A stretch of 7,581 bases of DNA, from positions 1 to 7,581 of the forward strand of contig NZ_SPQM01000188.1 of NCBI RefSeq assembly GCF_004570345.1, given 5' to 3'. Positions 1-5,632 of this stretch are shown one piece after another (within the stretch, counting starts at the first letter, position 1; each line of letters opens with the position of its first letter). The position numbers and the translations under genes were made by a program. Origin of the DNA: Blastococcus sp. CT_GayMR20. Lineage in GTDB: Bacteria > Actinomycetota > Actinomycetes > Mycobacteriales > Geodermatophilaceae. The notes under the pieces are model-generated. The model had not been told where the DNA came from. It did no database searches and worked only from the letters and a program-made list of their open reading frames with translations.

Positions 1-45
1 GAGCAGCGGGCCGTCCGTGACCAGGCCCGCGAAGGTCTCTCCCAT
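1..45 (-). CDS. ccdA: CcdA cytochrome c biogenesis protein, N-terminus only (truncated by window edge)
   Basis: Only the first 15 codons are present, reading MGETFAGLVTDGPLL from an ATG at 43-45; the gene continues past base 1. The peptide matches the start I recall for actinobacterial CcdA proteins (MGETF... followed by a hydrophobic first helix), and position agrees: in mycobacteria ccdA follows the TlpA-like thioredoxin gene. CcdA is a polytopic DsbD-family membrane protein that carries electrons from cytoplasmic thioredoxin to extracytoplasmic thiol reductases used in cytochrome c maturation. The start lies 2 bases after the stop of the upstream gene and has a strong Shine-Dalgarno sequence. 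None of the conserved cysteines or membrane segments fall inside the window, so the call rests on the N-terminus and on context. Confidence 0.75.
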   Translation of the reverse strand, partial: MGETFAGLVTDGPLL

Positions 46-47
46 CG

Positions 48-623
48 TCAGCCCTCCTCCAGCACGAGGTCGATCACGCGACGCAGGTCGTCCTGGGAGA
101 TCTCGCCGGTGTACACGGCTGCCACGCGATTCTCCCCGTCGAGGACGATCGTGGAGGGGATGGCGTTCGCCGGGTAGTCCCGGAACGCCAGGGCCACCTC
201 TCCGCGCGGGTCGTAGAGCGACGGGAACTCGATGCCGAAGCGGTCGACGAAGGCCAGCGCGAACTGCTCGCTGGTCTCCTTCACGTTCAGGCCCAGGAAC
301 TCCACGCCGTCGTTCCGGACCTCGGCGTAGACCTCCTGGAACTGTGGCGTCTCGACCCGGCACGGGCCGCACCAGGATCCCCAGAAGTTCAGGACGGCGG
401 CCTCGCCGTCGAGGTCGGCGGAGGAGAACCGGCCTCCGCCGAGCAGGGTGCCGGAGAAGTCCGGGGCCGAGGCGCGTTCGTCGGGCGGGATCACCTCGCC
501 GGCCGGAGTCCCGGCGACGAACCGGAACTCTCCGCCGTTGTTGACGTCGACCTGGTCCGAGCCCGTCGTGCAGCCGGCCAGCAGGGCCAGGGCCCCGGTG
601 GCGGCGAGCAGGCGCAGCCTCAT
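48..623 (-). CDS. TlpA/ResA-family thioredoxin-like lipoprotein
   Basis: A 191-residue secreted thiol-disulfide oxidoreductase. Residues 1-18 form a lipoprotein signal: positive Arg-Leu-Arg start, a hydrophobic stretch, then lipobox LLAGC with Cys18 as the lipidation site. Residues about 19-50 are a flexible linker. The thioredoxin fold spans about 51-190, with the active site WCGPC (Cys85, Cys88) after the strand AVLNFWGS, and a cis-proline at Pro156 in AIPSTIVLD. These traits define TlpA/ResA proteins, which keep the CXXCH cysteines of apocytochrome c reduced in system II maturation. The protein should sit on the outer face of the membrane and be re-reduced by CcdA, whose gene follows 2 bases later. 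Its ATG overlaps the upstream stop (ATGA). Mycobacteria have a similar gene at this place (Rv0526). The family is clear; the exact partner cytochromes are inferred. Confidence 0.9.
   Translation of the reverse strand: MRLRLLAATGALALLAGCTTGSDQVDVNNGGEFRFVAGTPAGEVIPPDERASAPDFSGTLLGGGRFSSADLDGEAAVLNFWGSWCGPCRVETPQFQEVYAEVRNDGVEFLGLNVKETSEQFALAFVDRFGIEFPSLYDPRGEVALAFRDYPANAIPSTIVLDGENRVAAVYTGEISQDDLRRVIDLVLEEG
52..60 (-). promoter_or_regulatory. Ribosome binding site of ccdA
   Basis: The minus strand reads GGAGGAGGG, ending 6 bases before the ATG at 43-45. It is embedded in the last codons of the upstream thioredoxin gene (Glu-Glu-Gly-stop). This is one of the strongest Shine-Dalgarno sequences in the window and fixes the ccdA start. 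Confidence 0.75.
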
Positions 624-1255
624 GCCCCGGGCACCGCGTCGGGGTCGGTGGCACCCGCGGGCTCCGCGTAGCCGACACCGGCGACCCGGTCGCCGTCATA
701 GGTCAGCGACGTCACGCTGGCCAGGCCGCACTGCCGGCGGCGCGGGTCGTGGGCGTAGCGACGTCCCTCCACGTGCAGGCGCAGCGTCCAGATCGGCAGC
801 TGGTGGCTGACCAGCACGGCTTCGTGCCCCCGGGCGGCGTCGCGCGCCGCCTCGACCGCCGCCAGCATCCGGGCGGCGATCTCGACGTAGGGCTCACCCC
901 AGGACGGCCGGAACGGGTTGCGCAGCTTCCACCAGTGCTGCGGAGCACGCAGGACGCCGTCCCCGACGCCGACCCGGAGGCCCTCGAAGGCGTTCCCGGC
1001 CTCGATCAGCCGGTCGTCGATCGACACCGGCAGGTCGAGGACGGCGGCGATCGGCGCCGCGGTCTGCTGAGCCCGCTCGAGCGGGCTCGACACGAGGCGG
1101 GTGACGTCGCGGCCGGCGAACCAGGCGGCCGCCTCGTCCGCCATGGCGAGACCGCCGTCGGACAGCCGGAACCCCGGCAGCCGGCCGTAGAGGACCTTGC
1201 CGGGGTTGAAGACCTCCCCGTGCCGCAGCAGGTGGACGACGGTCTGCTCGCTCAT
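620..1255 (-). CDS. Histidine phosphatase (phosphoglycerate mutase-like) family protein
   Basis: A 211-residue cytoplasmic protein of the histidine phosphatase clan. The catalytic RHG motif is at Arg11-His12-Gly13, followed by Glu14. Further family residues are visible: Arg61 in [11 protein letters not shown], Glu85 in DRLIEAG, an EG pair at 91-92 and the second catalytic histidine His151 in [10 protein letters not shown]. All core residues are intact, so it should be an active phosphatase with a phosphohistidine intermediate. The substrate cannot be read from the sequence; true glycolytic mutase is unlikely given its length and divergent middle. It overlaps both neighbours by 4 bases (ATGA with hemL, ATGA with the thioredoxin gene). 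GAGGT at 1262-1266, 6 bases upstream of the ATG, serves as ribosome binding site. Mycobacteria have the same gene between hemL and the thioredoxin gene (Rv0525), so a link to heme or cytochrome c work is plausible but unproven. Confidence 0.88.
   Translation of the reverse strand: MSEQTVVHLLRHGEVFNPGKVLYGRLPGFRLSDGGLAMADEAAAWFAGRDVTRLVSSPLERAQQTAAPIAAVLDLPVSIDDRLIEAGNAFEGLRVGVGDGVLRAPQHWWKLRNPFRPSWGEPYVEIAARMLAAVEAARDAARGHEAVLVSHQLPIWTLRLHVEGRRYAHDPRRRQCGLASVTSLTYDGDRVAGVGYAEPAGATDPDAVPGA
1069..1088. repeat. Perfect 20-base palindrome inside the phosphatase gene
   Basis: Bases 1069-1088 read GAGCCCGCTCGAGCGGGCTC, which equals its own reverse complement; symmetry stops at 1068/1089. It lies wholly in coding sequence and encodes Ser57-Pro-Leu-Glu-Arg-Ala62 of the conserved SSPLERAQ motif. 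The sequence is fully explained by common high-GC codons for those residues, so a regulatory role is doubtful. Confidence 0.5.
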
Positions 1256-2583
1256 GCCGCGACCTCGGCGGCGGCGCGGGCGGCGGCCGGCAGCGCGGCG
1301 AGCACGCGGTCGAGCGCCTCGCCGGAGAGCGCGGCGTTGACGAACCAGGCCTCGAACGCCGACGGCGGCAGGTAGACGCCGCGGGCGAGGCAGGCGTGGA
1401 AGAACGCGGTGTACCGGGCGGCGTCCTGCGTCCGGGCGTCGTCGTAGTCGCGCACCTGGCGCTCGTCGGGCACGAAGAAGACGGAGAACATGTTGCCGGC
1501 CTGCTGCACCCGGTGCGGCACCCCGGCGGCGAACAGCGCCGCACTGGCGGCACCGCGCAGGACGGCGGCGACCTCGTCGCACTGCGCGTAGACCTCGTCG
1601 GTGCAGTTGCGCAGCGTCGCCAGGCCGGCCGCGACCGCGACGGGGTTCCCGGACAGCGTCCCGGCCTGGTAGACGGGCCCGTTCGGAGCCAGCTGGTCCA
1701 TCAGGTCCGCCCGGCCGCCGAACGCCGCGGCGGGCAGGCCGCCGCCCATGACCTTGCCGAAGGTGAACAGGTCGGCGTCCACGGGGTCGAGGCCGTACCA
1801 GCCGGAGCGGGACACCCGGAACCCGGTCATGACCTCGTCGAGGACCAGCAGGGCGCCGTGCGCGGAGGTGAGGCGGCGCAGCGACGCGTTGAAGCCGTCG
1901 AGCGGGGGGACGACGCCCATGTTGCCCGCCGCCGCCTCGCTGATGACGCAGGCGATCTGGCTGCCGCGCTCGGCGAAGACGGCCTCGACGGCGGCGACGT
2001 CGTTGTACGGGAGGACGACGGTGTCGGCGGCGGCGCCGGTGGTGACGCCCGGGGTGTCCGGGAGGCCGAGGGTGGCCACGCCGGAGCCGGCCGAGGCCAG
2101 CAGCGCGTCGACGTGCCCGTGGTAGTGGCCGGCGAACTTCACGACCACCGGGCGGCCGGTGGCGCCGCGGGCGAGCCGCACCGCCGACATCACGGCCTCG
2201 GTGCCGGAGCTGACCAGCCGCACGCGCTCCACGGGGACGACCCGGGCGCGGATCTCCTCGGCGAGGTCGAGCTCGCCCTCGGTCGGTGCGCCGAAGGACA
2301 ACCCGCGGCGCGCGGCGGCGGTGACGGCCTCCACGACGGCGGGGTGGGCGTGGCCGAGGATCAGCGGCCCCCACGAGCTGACCAGGTCGACGTAGCGCCG
2401 TCCGTCGGCGTCGGTGATCCAGGGGCCCGAGCCCTCGGCCATGAAGCGCGGCGTGCCCCCCACCGCGCGGAAGGCGCGGACGGGGCTGTTCACCCCGCCC
2501 GGGATGATCGTGCGGCCACGGGCGAAGAGGTCGGCCGAGACCGGGGCCTCGTAGGTGTACGGGGAGCTGTCCAGCGAGGTCAC
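1252..2583 (-). CDS. hemL: Glutamate-1-semialdehyde 2,1-aminomutase
   Basis: A 443-residue PLP enzyme, full length for the family, that converts glutamate-1-semialdehyde to 5-aminolevulinate, the second step of the C5 pathway after HemA. Recognisable landmarks: [12 protein letters not shown] at 27-38, the phosphate-binding SSGTEA at 125-130, AGHYHGH at 151-157, GNMGVVPP at 220-227, the PLP-ring aspartate Asp249 in LDEVMTGFR, and the Schiff-base lysine Lys277 in [20 protein letters not shown] follows at 307-314. The usual EPVAGN motif reads EAAAGN here (Glu216-Ala-Ala), a substitution I recall from other actinobacteria. The start is a GTG at 2581-2583 that overlaps the upstream stop as GTGA; the Shine-Dalgarno is weak, so translational coupling is likely. 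It ends in an ATGA overlap with the phosphatase gene. No catalytic residue is missing. Confidence 0.96.
   Translation of the reverse strand: MTSLDSSPYTYEAPVSADLFARGRTIIPGGVNSPVRAFRAVGGTPRFMAEGSGPWITDADGRRYVDLVSSWGPLILGHAHPAVVEAVTAAARRGLSFGAPTEGELDLAEEIRARVVPVERVRLVSSGTEAVMSAVRLARGATGRPVVVKFAGHYHGHVDALLASAGSGVATLGLPDTPGVTTGAAADTVVLPYNDVAAVEAVFAERGSQIACVISEAAAGNMGVVPPLDGFNASLRRLTSAHGALLVLDEVMTGFRVSRSGWYGLDPVDADLFTFGKVMGGGLPAAAFGGRADLMDQLAPNGPVYQAGTLSGNPVAVAAGLATLRNCTDEVYAQCDEVAAVLRGAASAALFAAGVPHRVQQAGNMFSVFFVPDERQVRDYDDARTQDAARYTAFFHACLARGVYLPPSAFEAWFVNAALSGEALDRVLAALPAAARAAAEVAA
1262..1266 (-). promoter_or_regulatory. Ribosome binding site of the histidine-phosphatase gene
   Basis: GAGGT on the minus strand, 6 bases before the ATG at 1253-1255, inside the last codons of hemL. 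It supports the ATGA-overlapping start. Confidence 0.55.
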
Positions 2584-3062
2584 TGCCCCAGTGTCCCTTC
2601 TGTCCCGGAGGCGGTGTCGGGGGTCTGGCCGGTGCCGATCATCAGCGCCTCGTACAGGGCGGCCGGTTCCCGGGTGGGCACCAGCACCGTGCGGCCGTCG
2701 GTCAGCTTCAGCGGCAGCCCGGTCCGGCCCCGGGGCAGCGACCAGCCGCCGCCGAGGACGGGCGCCCCGGCGTCGACGCCGGAGTCGACCTCGCGCAGGT
2801 GCCCGGTGTCGATGTCGCCGAGCGGGACGCGCTCCCGGCCGACGGTCAGCCCGTCGTCGTCGACCCGCACGGTCCACACCCGTCGGGCCGACACGCACCC
2901 GAGCGCCACGATGCCCAGGACGGCGACGACCGCGACGACCCAGACGACCGCGGGGACGTCACCCCCCGGGAAGACGACGTCGAGCACCACGAACACCGCG
3001 AGCGCGCCGGCCACGAGCCAGAACGGCCGCCAGGTCCCCCCGTGCTCCGTGTAGGGCGTCAC
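2580..3062 (-). CDS. Two-helix membrane protein of unknown function (possibly DUF3093/PH-like)
   Basis: A 160-residue protein starting at a GTG that forms a GTGA overlap with the end of hemB. Residues 1-10 are hydrophilic. Two hydrophobic helices follow, about 11-31 and 36-59, linked by a short FPGGD turn. SARR directly after helix 2 suggests the C-terminal part lies in the cytoplasm. Residues about 62-141 look like a compact beta-rich domain ([15 protein letters not shown], then [16 protein letters not shown]), ending in an Ala/Leu helix; 142-160 is a polar Thr/Gly tail. This layout resembles small actinobacterial membrane proteins with a PH-like domain such as DUF3093, but I cannot confirm the family. 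Mycobacteria also carry a membrane protein gene after hemB (Rv0513). It has 4-base overlaps on both sides and no good Shine-Dalgarno, so its output should follow hemB translation. Function is unknown; a role near heme enzymes at the membrane is only an inference from position. Confidence 0.85.
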   Translation of the reverse strand: MTPYTEHGGTWRPFWLVAGALAVFVVLDVVFPGGDVPAVVWVVAVVAVLGIVALGCVSARRVWTVRVDDDGLTVGRERVPLGDIDTGHLREVDSGVDAGAPVLGGGWSLPRGRTGLPLKLTDGRTVLVPTREPAALYEALMIGTGQTPDTASGTEGTLGQ

Positions 3063-4036
3063 CGCAGCAGGCGCGCTGCCTCGACCGCCCAGTACGTCAG
3101 CACGGTGCCCGCACCCGCGCGGCGGATCGAGGTCAGCGTCTCCAGGATCGCGCGCTCGCGGTCGACCCAGCCGTTCGCGGCGGCGGCCTCGACCATCGCG
3201 TACTCGCCGCTGACCTGGTAGGCCGCGACCGGCACGTGCACCGCGTCGGCGACCCGCGCGACGATGTCGAGGTAGGGCAGCGCCGGCTTCACCATCACCG
3301 CGTCGGCTCCCTCGGCGAGGTCCTGGGCCACCTCGCGCAGCGCCTCGTCGGCGTTGGGCGGATCCATCTGGTAGGTCGAGCGGTCGCCGAACTGCGGCGC
3401 CCCCTCGGCGGCCTCGCGGAACGGCCCGTAGAAGCCCGACGCGTACTTCGCGGCGTACGCGAGGATCGGGGTCTCGGGATACCCGCTGCCGTCCAGCGCC
3501 TTCCGGATCGCCGCGACCTGCCCGTCCATCATCCCGCTGGGGGCGATCACGTGGGCGCCGGCCTGGGCCTGCGCGACCGCGACCGCGGCGTAGCGGTCGA
3601 GGGTCGGGTCGTTGTCGACGACGCCCGCGGGGGTGACCACGCCGCAGTGCCCGTGGTCGGTGTACTCGCACAGGCACAGGTCCGCCATCAGCACGAGCTC
3701 GTCGCCGAGGTCGGCACGCAGCTGCTGCAGCGCGACGTTGACCACCCCGTCGGCGGCGTCGGCCTGCGAACCGGCCGGGTCCTTCTCCCCGGGGATGCCG
3801 AACAGCATCAGCCCGCCGATCCCGGCCTCGGCCGCCTCGGAGGCGGCCTTCCGCAGCGAGTCCTGGGTGTGCTGGACGACGCCGGGCATGGCGCCGATCG
3901 CGACCGGCTCGTCGATGCCCTGCTTGACGAAGACCGGCAGCACGAAGTCCGCAGCGGACAGCCGGGTCTGCGCGGTCAGCCGCCGCAGCGCGGACGTCGA
4001 CCGGAGCCGGCGGCCCCGCGCGAACCCGGCACTCAC
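3059..4036 (-). CDS. hemB: 5-aminolevulinate dehydratase (porphobilinogen synthase)
   Basis: A 325-residue enzyme, normal length, that condenses two 5-aminolevulinates into porphobilinogen in the cytoplasm. The N-terminal RLRSTSALRRLTAQTRLSAADFVLPVFVKQG is typical of the family arm (12-20 RSTSALRRL, 31-40 FVLPVFVKQG). The zinc site DLCLCEYTDHGHCG at 119-132 carries all three cysteines (Cys121, Cys123, Cys131), marking a zinc-dependent rather than magnesium-only enzyme. The two active-site lysines are Lys197 in AYAAKYASGFYGPFR and Lys250 in VMVKPALPYLD. YQVSGEYAM at 273-281 is also conserved. The GTG start at 4034-4036 forms a GTGA overlap with the hemD stop and is preceded by purine-rich GAGG sequences. 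The stop overlaps the next gene in the same way. Function is secure from the catalytic residues. Confidence 0.97.
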   Translation of the reverse strand: MSAGFARGRRLRSTSALRRLTAQTRLSAADFVLPVFVKQGIDEPVAIGAMPGVVQHTQDSLRKAASEAAEAGIGGLMLFGIPGEKDPAGSQADAADGVVNVALQQLRADLGDELVLMADLCLCEYTDHGHCGVVTPAGVVDNDPTLDRYAAVAVAQAQAGAHVIAPSGMMDGQVAAIRKALDGSGYPETPILAYAAKYASGFYGPFREAAEGAPQFGDRSTYQMDPPNADEALREVAQDLAEGADAVMVKPALPYLDIVARVADAVHVPVAAYQVSGEYAMVEAAAANGWVDRERAILETLTSIRRAGAGTVLTYWAVEAARLLR

Positions 4037-5574
4037 TGGACCTCGCCTTCCTCCTCGGCACGACGGGCCGCCGCGAACTCGGCGAGCGCGTCGACCAGCG
4101 GGCCGACGGCCGCGGTCTCGGGCTGCACGTCGACCCGGAGGCCGAACTCCTGGGCGCTGGCGGCCGTCGCGGGGCCGATCACCGCGACGACGGTCTTCGC
4201 GTGCGGCTTGCCGGCGATGCCGACCAGGTTGCGCACGGTGCTCGAGGACGTGAAGCAGACGGCGTCGAAGCCACCGCCCTTGATCGCCTCGCGGACCGAC
4301 GCGGCCGGCGGGGCGGCACGGACGGTGCGGTAGGCCGTGACGTCGTCGATCTCCCAGCCGCGCTCCTTGAGCCCGGCGGCGAGCGTCTCGGTCGCGATGT
4401 CGGCGCGGGGCAGCAGCACCCGGTCGATCGGGTCGAGGACGTCGTCGTACTCCGGGAAGTCGGCCAGCAGGCCCTGGCTGGACTGCTCGCCGGCGGGCAC
4501 GAGCTCCGGCGCGATGCCGAAGGACCGCACCGCCTCGGCGGTCTGCTCCCCGACGCAGGCGACCTTCACACCGGCGAACGCGCGGGCGTCGAGGCCGAGC
4601 TCGGTGAACTTCTCGCGCACGGCCTTCACGGCGTTGACCGAGGTGAAGACGATCCAGCCGTAGCGCCCGGTGACCAGGCCCTTGATGGCGCGGTCCATCT
4701 GCGCCGGGCTGCGCGGCGGCTCGACGGCGATCGTCGGCACCTCGACCGGGACGGCCCCGTAGGCCCGCAGCCGGTCGCTCATCTCGCCGGCCTGGTCCTT
4801 GGTGCGCGGCACGAGCACGCGCCAGCCGAACAGCGGCCGGCTCTCCCACCACGACAGCCGCGCGCGCTTGTCGACCGCTGCACCGACCGTGGCGACGACC
4901 GGGCCGCTGAACGAGTCCAGGCCCGCGGTCTTCTCGGCGACCGCCACGAGCTTGGCGACGACGCTCTTCTGCGCCGTCCCCGAGCCACCGGTGGTCACCA
5001 CGACCGGGGTGTTGCCGGACAGCCCGCCCTCGATCAGCCGGGCGGCCGCCTCGGGCAGCTCCTCGGCGGTGCCCTGCAGGGCCAGCGTGCTGCCGGCGGA
5101 CACCACCCCGGCGAGAGCCGGGAGGTCGGCTCCGGTGCGGAAGTCCGCGGTCACGGCGCTGCTGCCGAGGGCCACGCCCGCGTACGCCGGGACGGCGGTC
5201 GCGGTGGCGACACCGGGGACGACGTCGAAGGGCACGGAGGTCCGGCCGACGGCGAGGACCTCCTTCACCACCGGGTCGGAGGTGTAGGGGTCACCGGCGA
5301 CGAGCCGGACGACCATGCTGCCGTGCTTGGCGGCGGCGACGGCGGCCTTGGCCACCTCGGCCGGCTCACCGGTCGCGGTCGTCAGCTCGGCCTGCGGGTG
5401 CGCCTCGCGGACGGCGTCCTGGACCGCGACGGAGACGTCACGGTCGACCAGGACGACGGCCGCCTGGGCGAGGGCCGCTGTCGCCCGTGCGGTCAGCATG
5501 CCGGGGTCACCCGGTCCTGCGCCGACGAAGACGACCCGGCCGGTCGTTCCGGAAGTCGCGCGGTTGCGCGTCAT
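4033..5574 (-). CDS. hemD: SUMT-like/uroporphyrinogen-III synthase fusion
   Basis: A 513-residue two-domain protein. Residues about 12-240 have the fold signature of SAM uroporphyrinogen-III C-methyltransferases (VFVGAGPGDPGMLTARA at 15-31, PGVATATAVPAYAG at 120-133). Residues about 248-503 are uroporphyrinogen-III synthase (VLVPRTKDQAGEM 253-265, FTSVNAV 310-316, CVGEQTAEAV 340-349, LLPRADIATETL 387-398, CFTSSSTVRNL 440-450), which inverts ring D of hydroxymethylbilane and closes the macrocycle. The synthase half closely matches, from memory, mycobacterial HemD (Rv0511), including its fused N-terminal domain. The methyltransferase half has lost several catalytic motifs (see findings), so I expect synthase activity only. 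The ATG is the only possible start: the frame upstream holds no ATG, GTG or TTG before a stop at 5641-5643. It follows hemC after 58 bases and overlaps hemB by GTGA. Confidence 0.93.
   Translation of the reverse strand: MTRNRATSGTTGRVVFVGAGPGDPGMLTARATAALAQAAVVLVDRDVSVAVQDAVREAHPQAELTTATGEPAEVAKAAVAAAKHGSMVVRLVAGDPYTSDPVVKEVLAVGRTSVPFDVVPGVATATAVPAYAGVALGSSAVTADFRTGADLPALAGVVSAGSTLALQGTAEELPEAAARLIEGGLSGNTPVVVTTGGSGTAQKSVVAKLVAVAEKTAGLDSFSGPVVATVGAAVDKRARLSWWESRPLFGWRVLVPRTKDQAGEMSDRLRAYGAVPVEVPTIAVEPPRSPAQMDRAIKGLVTGRYGWIVFTSVNAVKAVREKFTELGLDARAFAGVKVACVGEQTAEAVRSFGIAPELVPAGEQSSQGLLADFPEYDDVLDPIDRVLLPRADIATETLAAGLKERGWEIDDVTAYRTVRAAPPAASVREAIKGGGFDAVCFTSSSTVRNLVGIAGKPHAKTVVAVIGPATAASAQEFGLRVDVQPETAAVGPLVDALAEFAAARRAEEEGEVQ
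4041..4056 (-). promoter_or_regulatory. Ribosome binding region of hemB
   Basis: The minus strand reads GAGGAGGAAGGCGAGG, ending 4 bases before the GTG at 4034-4036. The proximal GAGG and the distal GGAAGG (9 bases away) could both pair with 16S rRNA. The site is inside the last codons of hemD (Glu-Glu-Glu-Gly-Glu) and supports the overlapping GTG as the start. Confidence 0.6.
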
Positions 5575-5632
5575 CGCGTGCTCCTGATCCTGGCCCGGAG
5601 GCCTGTCTTCCTGGGGGTCTGGGGGCGGTGCG
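5575..5632 (-). other. 58-base hemC-hemD intergenic gap, C-rich in the mRNA
   Basis: This is the only substantial non-coding stretch in the window. In mRNA sense it begins with a cytosine-rich segment holding a 7-base tandem direct repeat, CCCCCAG, at 5619-5625 and 5611-5617, separated by one base. A short GGCC/GGCC pairing follows around 5592-5603, then the hemD Shine-Dalgarno. I see no U-tract or long stem for a terminator and no recognisable promoter. Confidence 0.5.
5581..5585 (-). promoter_or_regulatory. Ribosome binding site of hemD
   Basis: AGGAG on the minus strand, 6 bases before the ATG at 5572-5574. It is a normal Shine-Dalgarno sequence at ideal spacing and lets hemD initiate independently of hemC termination, unlike most junctions in this operon. 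Confidence 0.75.

Noticed and set aside
1396..4333. Very long plus-strand open frames, including those at 1396-3054 and 2555-4333 (more than 500 codons each)
   Set aside because: They run antisense to hemL, the membrane protein gene and hemB, which have clear catalytic motifs. Their products are low-complexity and rich in Arg, Gly, Pro and His with no recognisable domain. Long stop-free antisense frames are expected where third positions are almost all G or C.
4034..4852. Upstream extension of the hemB frame into hemD
   Set aside because: The extra N-terminal sequence is Arg/Gly/Ala-rich shadow of hemD and not part of the dehydratase. The GTG at 4034-4036 gives the normal family length with a stop/start overlap.
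5590..5605. Short GGCC...GGCC hairpin after hemC as a possible terminator
   Set aside because: The stem is only about 4 base pairs and no U-tract follows. GGCC pairs are very common at this base composition, and hemD continues the operon on the same strand.
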